Below are positions 7,868 through 17,908 of a stretch of 64,000 bases of DNA, in pieces. Made by a program: the position numbers and the translations under genes. The notes under the pieces are model-generated. The model had not been told where the DNA came from and ran no database searches. It worked only from the letters and a program-made list of their open reading frames with translations. Location: contig JAGWBQ010000007.1 of assembly GCA_021295815.1 (NCBI GenBank), positions 62,001 to 126,000 of the forward strand. Direction: 5' to 3'. Every line of letters begins with the position of its first letter. Position 1 is the stretch's first letter. Source of the stretch: Gemmatimonadota bacterium. Its GTDB lineage: Bacteria; Gemmatimonadota; Gemmatimonadetes; Longimicrobiales; Gaopeijiaceae.

Positions 7868-9448
7868 ATGACGAAGGTGCGCTCACCGGTGTCCAGCCCT
7901 ACCTACCCACGGTCCAGGCGGACGCACCCTCGCCGACCTCTCGCACCGCTCGACCTCCTGTTCGCCCTCTCGTTCGCCGCCTGCGGCGACGCCGGGCCCA
8001 CCACACCCTCCGGCGGCACCCCCGCCGCTATCGAGATCGTGGCCGGCGGAGCTCAGCGTGCCGTTCAAGGGCTTTCGCTCGAAGAGCGCATCGTCGTACG
8101 TGTGCTGGACACCGCGAACCGTCCCGTTCCGGGAGCCTCGGTCGAGTTTGAGGCCTCGCACGCCGGACGCGCCGACTCGGCCTCCACGGTTACCGATGCC
8201 GACGGGCGCGCCTCCGCCGTATGGGTCCTGGGTCCGGACGCGGGCCTTCAGGAGCTCGTGGTCGCGGCAGACCCGGCCGGCATTCGCGTCTCGGCCGAAG
8301 CGCTCGACCTGGAAGCGGAGCTCGATGCCTTGTTCAGGGCGGCCACCCGGGCCGAAATTGACGCAGTTCGTTGGGATTGGGCTGGACGCGAAGCCCCGGT
8401 CGAAGAGGTCCGGGTGGAGCACGAGGAGGACTTCCCTCTGGGCCGGACCGACGCGCGACTGCGAATTGTGTCCCACAAGGTCACCGGCTTCCGCCACTAC
8501 GGTGCGATCATCACTCCGGACGGGGCCGAAACGGAGAGCCTGCCGATCCTGGTCTACCTCCACGGGGGCGAGAACGGCGTGTCCACCGACGAAGCGCGGA
8601 TCTTCGCGTTCGGACTCGGGGAAGAGCTCGTGGGCGGGTTCGTCTACGTGCTGCCGTCCTACCGCAGCGAGACGCTCCACCACGGCGAGGCCCGATGGGT
8701 ATCCGAAGGGCCCGCGAGCCCGTGGGATTACGATGCGGACGACGTGATCGCGCTGGTCAACGTCGCCCTGGCGACCACGCCGGAGGCGAAGCCCGACGCA
8801 TACCGCATCATCGGCGGCAGCCGCGGGGGCGCGGTGGCGAAGCTCACGGGGATCCGGGACCCGCGAGTCGAACGTATCGTCAGCTTCTTCGGACCGACCG
8901 ACTTCTTCGACGACTGGGTGCGCGATATCGTCCGTGAAGCTGCGCTGCGCATGCCCCGAGACCTGACCGGCGTCGCCCACTTCGACTCGACCGTGGTGCA
9001 GCCCTACGTTCGTGGAGAGATCTCCCTCGCCCAGGCTCGAATGGAGCTGGCGCGCCGGTCTTCGGTCCTGTTCGTCGCTGACATTCCGCCTCTCCAGGTC
9101 CACCACGGCACGATCGACGAGGTCGTATCCGTCTCGCAGGCCGAATCGATGAGGCGCGCGATGGAGTCCATCGGTCGGGTTCGCCCGGACTTCGAGCTCC
9201 ACATCTACGAGGGGGGAGGCCACGACTTCCTGTCGTTGCGGGACGCGATCCCACGCGCCGCGGAGTTTTTGACGCGAGGACTGGGGTCGGTGGTGGCGGG
9301 CTCCCTAAGACACGCGCGCCACTCTCCCAGGCGGCCCGTCGCGAAGCCTAGCCGCGACGTATCCGGCTATCGACTGCTCGAGCCAGCCTCCTGGCCCGGG
9401 CCGCAGGCGGCGATCAAGAAACCCGATGTGTCCGCCCTGTTTCGTTAA
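7868..9448 (+). CDS. Ig-like (Big-1) plus alpha/beta-hydrolase lipoprotein
   Basis: A 526-residue protein from ATG 7868 (an upstream in-frame start at 7814 precedes no signal peptide). The lipobox is in SFAACGD. Residues 35-130 look like an invasin-type Ig domain (RPVPGASVEFEAS, VTDADGRASAVW). Residues 200-470 form an alpha/beta hydrolase of prolyl-oligopeptidase/dienelactone-hydrolase type. They include the oxyanion-side YLHGGENG, the nucleophile elbow GGSRGG, and a C-terminal HDF that should hold the catalytic histidine. The probable substrate is a peptide or ester at the cell surface. The last about 50 residues are Arg/Pro-rich and are read across the antisense end of the next gene, so the natural stop may have been lost. 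Confidence 0.78.
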   Translation: MTKVRSPVSSPTYPRSRRTHPRRPLAPLDLLFALSFAACGDAGPTTPSGGTPAAIEIVAGGAQRAVQGLSLEERIVVRVLDTANRPVPGASVEFEASHAGRADSASTVTDADGRASAVWVLGPDAGLQELVVAADPAGIRVSAEALDLEAELDALFRAATRAEIDAVRWDWAGREAPVEEVRVEHEEDFPLGRTDARLRIVSHKVTGFRHYGAIITPDGAETESLPILVYLHGGENGVSTDEARIFAFGLGEELVGGFVYVLPSYRSETLHHGEARWVSEGPASPWDYDADDVIALVNVALATTPEAKPDAYRIIGGSRGGAVAKLTGIRDPRVERIVSFFGPTDFFDDWVRDIVREAALRMPRDLTGVAHFDSTVVQPYVRGEISLAQARMELARRSSVLFVADIPPLQVHHGTIDEVVSVSQAESMRRAMESIGRVRPDFELHIYEGGGHDFLSLRDAIPRAAEFLTRGLGSVVAGSLRHARHSPRRPVAKPSRDVSGYRLLEPASWPGPQAAIKKPDVSALFR

Positions 9449-10330
9449 CAGCAGCGTCAGGTTCGCACGTCGGCGCATGGCGGCCAGCGGTAGCGCGGCT
9501 CCGGGAACGATCGGGTCGTCCTCGGCATGGACGATGAGAACGGGAACCGCGACCGAGTCCAGGAACCGGGCGGCGCTGCAACGCGCATAGTAGTCCGCGG
9601 CGTCGCGGAAACCGTGGAGCGGCGCAGTCAGGAGGTCGTCGAATTCGCGCAAGGTGCGCGCGCGGAGCACGGCAGTCGGCACGAGCTCCGGGAATCTCGT
9701 CGCCTTTTCCAGAGCCTTGGCCTTGAGGCTGCGGAGGAATCTTCGCCCATAGAAACGGATGGAGCCCTGATCGAGCACCTCGGCGCTTCTGGCGAGGTCG
9801 TAGGGCACGGAGACGGCCACCGCCGCTTCCAGACCGTCGGCCGTTCTCCTTTCGGCCCGTCCGAGCAGGTTGAGCAGGGCGTTGCCTCCCAGCGAGAATC
9901 CGACCGCCGCGAGAGGGAGGTCGGGGTAGCGATCCGCCATCCAGTCCAGCACGAGTTCGATGTCCTCCGTATGTCCGGAGTGATAGGACGAGGGAAGACG
10001 GTTGGGTTCGCCGCTGCACGAACGAAAATTCAGGGCAACGGCCTGCACGCCGATGGCCGAGAGCGCCTCGCTCGTCGATACCATGTAGCCGGAGCCGGCG
10101 CTCCCTTCCAAGCCGTGGAGGAGCAGGCAGGCGCCGGACGGCTCGCAGGGTCCGCACCATAGATCGAGGTCCACGAAGTCGCCGTCCGGCGTGTCCAGCC
10201 GGACACGCTCGTAGCTAGGTCGGCGCCGGGAGCGCAGCAGCTTGGCTCCGACGGTCTGGACGTGCGGATTACCCAGTCCGGGCGGGGCCGTGAAGGGCTG
10301 CGGTCCCGTTCGTTCTCGTCGGCGCCGCAC
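9305..10330 (-). CDS. YheT-family alpha/beta hydrolase
   Basis: A cytoplasmic hydrolase of 341 residues, normal for the YheT/ABHD1-3 family. It has the entry motif GLGNPHVQT, the oxyanion loop LLLHGLEGS, the nucleophile elbow GFSLGG, the acid loop HAEDDPIVP and the catalytic histidine in GGHIGF. RSCSGEPNRLPSSYHSG is also characteristic of the family. The physiological substrate is unknown; family members act on short esters. It converges with the Ig/hydrolase lipoprotein, sharing 144 bases with its end, and lies 54 bases downstream of the AGCS symporter, so the two may be co-transcribed. Confidence 0.88.
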   Translation of the reverse strand: MRRRRERTGPQPFTAPPGLGNPHVQTVGAKLLRSRRRPSYERVRLDTPDGDFVDLDLWCGPCEPSGACLLLHGLEGSAGSGYMVSTSEALSAIGVQAVALNFRSCSGEPNRLPSSYHSGHTEDIELVLDWMADRYPDLPLAAVGFSLGGNALLNLLGRAERRTADGLEAAVAVSVPYDLARSAEVLDQGSIRFYGRRFLRSLKAKALEKATRFPELVPTAVLRARTLREFDDLLTAPLHGFRDAADYYARCSAARFLDSVAVPVLIVHAEDDPIVPGAALPLAAMRRRANLTLLLTKQGGHIGFLDRRLRPGPGGWLEQSIAGYVAARLRDGPPGRVARVS

Positions 10331-10384
10331 TCCGCGGGCGCGAACGTTCAGCCTGCGGATTCCTCTTCTCCGGATAGGGCGCGG

Positions 10385-12085
10385 CTACCTTGCCCAGGGT
10401 CTCCTCTCGAAGTAGCTCTTCGTCTCCTTAACAACCACCGGCGCCAGCATGAAGAGCGCTATCAGGTTGGGCCAGATGACGATGGCCAGCATGAGATCGC
10501 CGAGCGCCCAGACCACCGCCAGGGTACCCGCTGCGCCTCCGAAATGGGCGATGAGGAAGAGCCATTTGTACGGCACGACCGCCTTCGCGCCCAGCAGGTA
10601 GTATGCGCAGCGGTCGCCGTAGTAGCTCCACGCGACGGCTGTCGAGACGCCGAAGAGTAGGACGCCCACGAGGACGATGTAGTGCCCCCAGTCGCCCAGC
10701 GGACTCAGTCCGTTTCTGAACGCCTGTGCGGTAAGCGGGGCCCCGCTCTCCACGGCGTCTCCGTAGAGGGAGGTGTGGACGGTTCCGTTCGCGGAGACCG
10801 CCTCGCCGCGATCCGGGTAGAAGATGCCGGTGAAAGGCATGGTCTGGTCCTCGTCGACGTAGATCGTCTCGACGGCGACCTCGTGCCAGGCCAGGCTCGC
10901 TCCGACTCCCTCCACCTGCGCTCCGTTCGCGAAGCCGATCTGAGCGGGCGCCTCGCCGGCCGTGACGCGGCCGCCGTCGCTCTCGACCACGTAGGAGACA
11001 TCGCCGCCGCCCAGGGTGATCTCGGTCGGGAAGCGAGCGGTGTGCGACCCGGTCATGACGATCACCAACCCGGTGAGCGTGCAGATGACGATAGTGTCGA
11101 TGAACGGCTCCAGCAACGCCACCACGCCCTCCGAGACGGGCTCGTCGGTCTTGGCGGCCGCGTGCGCGATGGGCGCCGAGCCCTGGCCGGCTTCGTTCGA
11201 GAAGAGGCCGCGCCGCACGCCCCACATGAGGGTGACGAGGAAGACGCCGGTGCCCACGCCCGCGATGCCCGCCTTCGGGTTGAAGGCCTCGGCGAAGATG
11301 GAAGCGAACGCGCCCGGCACCGCGCCGAGATTGAAGAGGATGATGAGCAGAGCCCCGGCGACGTAGATCGCGGCCATGACCGGAGCGAGAATGGACGTCA
11401 CCCGACCGATGCGCGAGATGCCGCCCAGGATCACCAAACCTACGACAGTGGCGGTGAGGAGGCCGACGAGTTCCACGGGAGTTCCGAAGGTGGTGTTGAT
11501 CTGGTCGGCGACCGTGTTAGCCTGGACCGCGTTGCCGGTGAGGAAGGCGGTCAGTCCGAGCATCACCGCGAAGAATATCGCCACCGGCTTCCACCTCGAT
11601 CCCAGACCGCGCTCGATGTAGTACATGGGACCGCCGGCGACCGTCCCGTTCTCGTCGGTGATCCTGTACTTCTGGGCCAGCGTTACCTCCGAATACTTGG
11701 TCGCCATGCCGAGGACCGCCGTGACCCACATCCAGAAGAGGGCTCCCGGTCCCCCGTAGTGGATGGCGAGCGCCACGCCGGCGATGTTGCCGATGCCGAC
11801 CGTCGCCGAAAGCGCCGTGGTCAGGGCCTGGAAGTGAGAGACGTCTCCGGGATCGTCGGGGTCGTCGTACCTCCCGGTCGTGACGCCGAAGCCGTGACCG
11901 AGGCGGGAGATCTGGACGAAGCCGGTACGTACGGTCAGGTAGAAGCCGACACCGAGCAGGAGGATCACCATCAGCGGCACGGTCTCGCCGTTTATCGACG
12001 GGCCGATCTGCACGATCCAGCGGTCCGCCCATGCGACCATCGAAGAAAAGGCGCCGGTCAGAATCTCGGAGAAGGAGGCATCCAT
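10385..12085 (-). CDS. Sodium:alanine/amino-acid symporter (AGCS family)
   Basis: Imports alanine or glycine with Na+ across the inner membrane. The signature ALSATVGIGNIAGVALAI followed by GGPGALFWMW is clear, as are KYSEVTLAQKYR, NEAGQGSAPIAHAAAKT and AWSYYGDRCAYYLLG. The start at 12085 (MDASFSEIL) is chosen because family proteins begin there; the open frame continues 75 codons upstream with no homology. At 566 residues it is longer than the usual 450-500. The excess is a beta-rich, hydrophilic insert of about 90 residues (roughly 360-450) between two helices, presumably outside the membrane. Transcribed divergently from ahcY. Confidence 0.92.
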   Translation of the reverse strand: MDASFSEILTGAFSSMVAWADRWIVQIGPSINGETVPLMVILLLGVGFYLTVRTGFVQISRLGHGFGVTTGRYDDPDDPGDVSHFQALTTALSATVGIGNIAGVALAIHYGGPGALFWMWVTAVLGMATKYSEVTLAQKYRITDENGTVAGGPMYYIERGLGSRWKPVAIFFAVMLGLTAFLTGNAVQANTVADQINTTFGTPVELVGLLTATVVGLVILGGISRIGRVTSILAPVMAAIYVAGALLIILFNLGAVPGAFASIFAEAFNPKAGIAGVGTGVFLVTLMWGVRRGLFSNEAGQGSAPIAHAAAKTDEPVSEGVVALLEPFIDTIVICTLTGLVIVMTGSHTARFPTEITLGGGDVSYVVESDGGRVTAGEAPAQIGFANGAQVEGVGASLAWHEVAVETIYVDEDQTMPFTGIFYPDRGEAVSANGTVHTSLYGDAVESGAPLTAQAFRNGLSPLGDWGHYIVLVGVLLFGVSTAVAWSYYGDRCAYYLLGAKAVVPYKWLFLIAHFGGAAGTLAVVWALGDLMLAIVIWPNLIALFMLAPVVVKETKSYFERRPWAR

Positions 12086-12362
12086 GAAATTTGCTGTTTC
12101 GAGGGGAAGGACGGAGGCTAATCTTCGCCTCCGACAGGTGGGAGTGCAAGGGTGGAGCGGGTTCGGTGTGCAGGGCCTGCTGAGGAAGAGGTGGCACGGA
12201 CATGCAACTGCACGCGGGCTGTACACCCGGTGTAACGCAGGAAGTTGCCTCCGGCACCGGGAACACATCATGACCAGCGCGCAAGACTCCTGGACCTGCC
12301 CCGCTTTCACGGGCGGTTGGTTTTTGGGTTGATGGTGTCTGATATGGTTTCCTTTCTCTTCC

Positions 12363-12436
12363 CTCCAACGGTGGAGAGGGGTAACGAGCTACCCCGACGA
12401 AGCGAGCAGGCCGGAGAAGCCCAGAGGGCTTCGGCC
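12363..12436 (+). other. Three consecutive hairpins in the 582-bp AGCS-ahcY intergenic region
   Basis: The region 12086-12667 has no convincing gene. Inside it are three adjacent inverted repeats. CTCCA/TGGAG (12363-12376) has a 4-base loop. GGGGTA/TACCCC (12378-12395) has a 6-base loop. GAAGCCC-AGA-GGGCTTC (12416-12432) is enlarged by GGCC on both sides (12409-12436). This could be the core of a structured leader or small RNA. I could not match it to a known riboswitch; the SAH-riboswitch consensus expected before ahcY is not visible. The strand is uncertain. Confidence 0.4.
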
Positions 12437-12667
12437 GCCCCGGCGCTGCAGGTTCGCTTCACGCCGGACCGGCCGAGTTCTGTCTGGGGGAAGGACGGCC
12501 CTGAACACCCCGGCGTGGCGGTCGGCAGGTCGGCAGGAAACGCAGATCGTGCAGTCCTGTATAACTTTAGATGATCAGCTACGTGACTCAGGCTTCATGT
12601 GCTCCGCCCGCCCGGCGTACGAACCGAGGAACGAAAGAACGCACACGCGAGCGAGGGTAAGACACGA

Positions 12668-14170
<1,503 letters not shown>

Positions 14171-14203
14171 CGGCCCGACGCGGAACCGAAGGTTCGCTCG
14201 TGA

Positions 14204-14229
14204 AGCCTCTGCGGACGTCCCCGCAGGCT
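14204..14229. terminator. Hairpin between convergent ahcY and aldehyde dehydrogenase
   Basis: CTGCGG (14209-14214) and CCGCAG (14221-14226) form a stem around ACGTCC, with AGC/GCT adding outer pairs. It lies between two converging genes and could serve both. There is no T-run, so it may act with Rho rather than alone. Confidence 0.45.
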
Positions 14230-14243
14230 ACGCGAGCCGCGAC

Positions 14244-15656
14244 CTACTCCACGTAGACCGTCTTCACGTTGGCGAACTCGGTGATCCCCAGCGGCGAGAG
14301 CTCTCTTCCGTAGCCGCTCTCCTTGATGCCGCCGAAGGGAAGGTTCACAACCGATTCCACAGCCCGGTTGACGAAGCAATTGCCGGCTTCGAGCCGTTCG
14401 CGGGCGATGCGCTCGCCGCGCTCCAGGTCGCTGGTGAATACCGACGCCCCCAGACCGAAATCGGTGTCGTTAGCGATGCTGACGGCGTCTTCCTCGTCTC
14501 GCGCGCCGATGGTGACCGCGACCGGTCCGAAGAGCTCCTCCTCGTAGGCGGCCATGCCCGGCCCGACCTCGGCGAGGAGCGTGGTCGGATACCAGGCGCC
14601 GCGCGGGTCCGGCGGTCCACCGCCCAACCGCGGACGGGCGCCCTTCGCGACCGAATCCGACACCTGCTTGTGCAGCTCGTCTCGCAGATCGATCCGCGCC
14701 ATGGGTCCGATATCGGTGGTCGGCTCGAGCGGATCGCCCAGGCGCATCTCACGAAGGCGGGACGCCAGCGCGGCCTCGAAGCTGTCGCGCACCTTGTCGA
14801 GCACGATGATCCGCTTGACAGCGATGCAGCTCTGCCCGGCGTTGCGCATTCGTCCCCAGGTCACAGCTTCCACCGCGTGGCCCAGGTCGGCGTCCTCGAG
14901 CACGATGGCGGGATCGCTCCCGCCCAGCTCCAGCACGCACTTCTTCACCGCCCGCCCGGCCTTGGCGGCGACGGCCCGGCCGGCCCGTACGCTGCCCGTC
15001 AGACTCACGGCTCTGATTCTGGGGTCCGCGATGAGCGAACCGGTCGTCTCGTCGTCGCAGAAGAGGTTGGTGTAGACGCCCTCGGGAAAGTCCGCTTCCT
15101 GAAAAAGACGAGCAAGCGCGAGGGCGCAGCCGGGCACGGACGGAGCGTGCTTGACGACCACGGAGTTGCCGAGGGCGAGGGTCGGCGCCGCAAAGCGCAC
15201 CACCTGCCAGAACGGGAAGTTCCAAGGCATGATGCCGAGGACGGGACCGATGGGACGGTAGCACCAATAGCTCCTTGTCGCTGCGGTCGGCGCTTCGACG
15301 GCATTGAGCATCGCCGCTGCGTTGTCGGCGTAGTAGTCGCAGCAGTCGGCGCACTTGTCGATCTCACCTACGCCCTGAGTCACCGGTTTTCCCATCTCGA
15401 CCGCCATGAGTCGCGAGAGCCGGCCGCGCTCCCTCCGCAGAAGGCGTGCGAGCTCGCCGAGAAACCTCGCGCGATAGGCGAACCCACCCCGGCTCCAGTC
15501 CTCATAGGCCCGTTGCGCCCGAGCGATGCGCCGCTCGACCTCGGTCGGGCTAGCAAGCGGATGTTCCGAAATCGTCCTGCCCGTGCTTGGGTCTACCGCC
15601 CTGAACACGAGATCGAAGCTCTCAGGACGGTGATCGAGACCAGGAGGACGCGGCAT
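14244..15656 (-). CDS. NAD(P)-dependent succinate-semialdehyde/aldehyde dehydrogenase
   Basis: Oxidises an aldehyde to the acid, most like succinate-semialdehyde dehydrogenases of about 455-480 residues; this one has 470. Seen are MPWNFPFWQVVRFAAP at the cofactor site, SLTGSVRAGRAVA in the Rossmann fold, the general base E243 in LELGG and the nucleophile C277 in NAGQSC. The C-terminal LPFGGIKESGYGRELS is also typical. The start at 15656 (MPRPPGLDH) overlaps the end of the upstream TPR gene by 35 bases, so the two are translated from one message. No GABA aminotransferase is nearby, so the true substrate is uncertain. Confidence 0.9.
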   Translation of the reverse strand: MPRPPGLDHRPESFDLVFRAVDPSTGRTISEHPLASPTEVERRIARAQRAYEDWSRGGFAYRARFLGELARLLRRERGRLSRLMAVEMGKPVTQGVGEIDKCADCCDYYADNAAAMLNAVEAPTAATRSYWCYRPIGPVLGIMPWNFPFWQVVRFAAPTLALGNSVVVKHAPSVPGCALALARLFQEADFPEGVYTNLFCDDETTGSLIADPRIRAVSLTGSVRAGRAVAAKAGRAVKKCVLELGGSDPAIVLEDADLGHAVEAVTWGRMRNAGQSCIAVKRIIVLDKVRDSFEAALASRLREMRLGDPLEPTTDIGPMARIDLRDELHKQVSDSVAKGARPRLGGGPPDPRGAWYPTTLLAEVGPGMAAYEEELFGPVAVTIGARDEEDAVSIANDTDFGLGASVFTSDLERGERIARERLEAGNCFVNRAVESVVNLPFGGIKESGYGRELSPLGITEFANVKTVYVE

Positions 15657-17751
15657 CCGGTCCACGCTCGACCTCGGTCCGTGCCCGTCCGTCGCCAATC
15701 GGATACCGCCTCGGATCTGGCCAAGTGCGGAGTCGGCGAAGCGTCCGGGTGATCTCGACGAATTCTCCGTCCCTCCTGAATCCGTCCCAGACCGGATCGT
15801 TGAAGACGCTGAAGAGCTCCGGTTCGCCTCGGTCGAGACTCTGCCGGAGGTATTCGACGGCCCTTTCCCGATCTCCCGCACCCGCATACGCCCGGGCCAG
15901 CTCGATCCTTCTAACCGCACCGGGAGCGTCGGCCTCGACCTCCAGCAGCCGCTCGACCTCCCATTCCCAGTAGGCGTCGTCGCCGCGTTCGTCCACATCG
16001 ACGAACATCGCGTCGACCTCTTCGGCGCTCGGCGCTCCGTCCACACCGCTCGCGCTCCATTCGACGAGCACTTCGCCGAGCTCGCCCACTTCCACAAACG
16101 AGGATGCCACGTTGGCGACCAGCAATTTCCACGCATCTCCGGCAGCCCCGTCGCCCGACTCCGTCACTTCGCGCAGACGGTCGGCCGCTTCGCGGAACTC
16201 CCCGGTCCGCGTCAGCCAGATGGCTTCCCGCACGCGTCGGTCGCGGGTAGGAGGCCGGCTGGGCGGGCCTTCGCCGGAGGAGCCTTCGGCATCGGGTCGG
16301 GATGGGTCCCCATACCCGGCGCCGACGAAGGCCGCGAGCCGATCCGCGAGCGGGCGACCCAGTCCGGTCACGCCCTCGAAGAGAACGGTGTCGAACGCCG
16401 ATACGTCGATGGTCACCACCTCGGGATCCATGCCCGCCGGCTCGTCGGCGTACCGGAAATCGACCGCACCTTCGGCGACGGCGGTACGGGCATCTTCACC
16501 GAGCGTTCGAGCGACCAGGGAGTGAACTTCGCGGACTTCCGGAATCCATGGAGCCGTGCTGAAGGCCCGCCCGGCGTCGCCCATGATCTCCAAACCCTCC
16601 ACGTGATCGATCTCGCCGTCCTCCAAAGCGCTCAGCAGGAGCGACGCGGCCCGACCCGCGAACGCCGGCGCGAACGAGGAATCGCGGCGGATCGACTCTT
16701 CGAAGTGCCGGGTCGCCGTAGCCAGGGATTCGTCGTCGCCCCTGCGGTATGCGCTTACGCCTCGGAGATAGTGCTCCGCGGAGCCGGGATCGATTTGCTC
16801 GCGATTCGCGGCCAGCCAACGGGGTCCGTTCCTTTCGGTGGGAGGTTCGACTGCGGCGAGAGCCGGTTGGGCGGGCGGGGTCCCGTTGAGAACCGCGTCC
16901 ATGCGATGCGCGGCCTGCGCCGCCACCAAGCTCTGAAAGGAGAGCGGGTCCATGCCGGCGGTATCGATGGTGAAGCCGTCGATCTGGGTGTCGCTCGCTG
17001 CGTGGATGATGCGAACGGTCGCTCTGAGGACGGAGTCGGAGCGGTTCACCGATCCTTCGACCAGCGCGTCCACGCCCAGGTCCCGTCCTATGCTGGGCGC
17101 GGAGGCGAGAACGGTGTCGTAGCGCGCGACCGACATCCGCGACACCACCCTGAGCCCGTCCACCTGTCCCATGTGCATGGAAAGCTCGTCGTGCATCCCC
17201 GACCCGAGGTAGGCGAGGCTCGCGTCAGGCGAATTGTCCCGGATGGGCAGTACCGCTAGGGAGGTGACGGGTTCGGCGGGGTCATACGCCGTGGGAGCGA
17301 CCGCGCCTCCGTTTCCGTCCTCCGATAGGGTCAGCATGTCGTTGCTTTGGAGCCAGAGCGCCGCTCCTCCCGCCACCAGCACGCTGCCGACGAGCAGCGC
17401 CAGGCGCGGAAGTGCGGAGTCGTGTGCCAGGGTAGCGGTGCGCTTGAAGCCGCCGCGGGTGAGGTCGAAGAGCCATGAGAGGGCTGCGGCGGGAGGGAAG
17501 GCGAGCGCCACCGCGATGACGAGGATCCTGAGCGCACCGTCGCCCAGACCGAAGGCGGGCAGGACGATTTCGCCGAGCTGGAGGAGGACCCACGCGACGG
17601 CCACGTACGCTATCAAGAACGGGCCCAGTCTCCTGCGCCGAAGCTCGGCGAGGAAGGTTGCGAAGGCCCCCGGATGCGCGTCTCTGGCTCTGGGTCGTTC
17701 CCGGTCGTTCACATGCTTTCTCCGATTGGAGGCTTGCTCAATTTCGTCCAA
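15622..17751 (-). CDS. Membrane-anchored TolB-like/TPR protein
   Basis: A 709-residue protein. Residues 30-100 contain two or three membrane helices (FLIAYVAVAWVLLQLGEIVL and a second around ILVIAVALAFPPAAALSWLF); a further helix lies near 115-130. Residues 160-270 match the TolB-like/FlgO domain found after kinase or cyclase domains in other bacteria (SLAVLPIRDNSPD, YLGSGMHDELS, LGVDALVEGSV). The remainder is helical with tetratricopeptide-like stretches (EHYLRGVSAYRRGD, AGAGDRERAVEYLRQSLDRG). No DNA-binding or kinase domain is present. The end overlaps the aldehyde dehydrogenase start by 35 bases. A scaffold or sensor role is inferred. Confidence 0.8.
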   Translation of the reverse strand: MDEIEQASNRRKHVNDRERPRARDAHPGAFATFLAELRRRRLGPFLIAYVAVAWVLLQLGEIVLPAFGLGDGALRILVIAVALAFPPAAALSWLFDLTRGGFKRTATLAHDSALPRLALLVGSVLVAGGAALWLQSNDMLTLSEDGNGGAVAPTAYDPAEPVTSLAVLPIRDNSPDASLAYLGSGMHDELSMHMGQVDGLRVVSRMSVARYDTVLASAPSIGRDLGVDALVEGSVNRSDSVLRATVRIIHAASDTQIDGFTIDTAGMDPLSFQSLVAAQAAHRMDAVLNGTPPAQPALAAVEPPTERNGPRWLAANREQIDPGSAEHYLRGVSAYRRGDDESLATATRHFEESIRRDSSFAPAFAGRAASLLLSALEDGEIDHVEGLEIMGDAGRAFSTAPWIPEVREVHSLVARTLGEDARTAVAEGAVDFRYADEPAGMDPEVVTIDVSAFDTVLFEGVTGLGRPLADRLAAFVGAGYGDPSRPDAEGSSGEGPPSRPPTRDRRVREAIWLTRTGEFREAADRLREVTESGDGAAGDAWKLLVANVASSFVEVGELGEVLVEWSASGVDGAPSAEEVDAMFVDVDERGDDAYWEWEVERLLEVEADAPGAVRRIELARAYAGAGDRERAVEYLRQSLDRGEPELFSVFNDPVWDGFRRDGEFVEITRTLRRLRTWPDPRRYPIGDGRARTEVERGPDAASSWSRSPS

Positions 17752-17908
17752 CCGGGGCGCGTCCGCCAGTAACGGCGCGGCCAGGCGCGGAAGCTGCGCC
17801 CAAGCTCGGTCCTTGCCGCCGGATGGTCATCCTCCAGACACTTGGGACCTGCCAATGCTGAAATCCGTGGGCGGTGCCGCGAAGCCCGGTTCGATGTAGG
17901 TTGTGGCC

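Noticed and set aside
12437-12667. SAH riboswitch before ahcY
   Set aside because: Looked for the conserved GAGGAGCGCTGC and matching AGGCTCGG blocks. Only CCGAGGAACG is present, without its partner.
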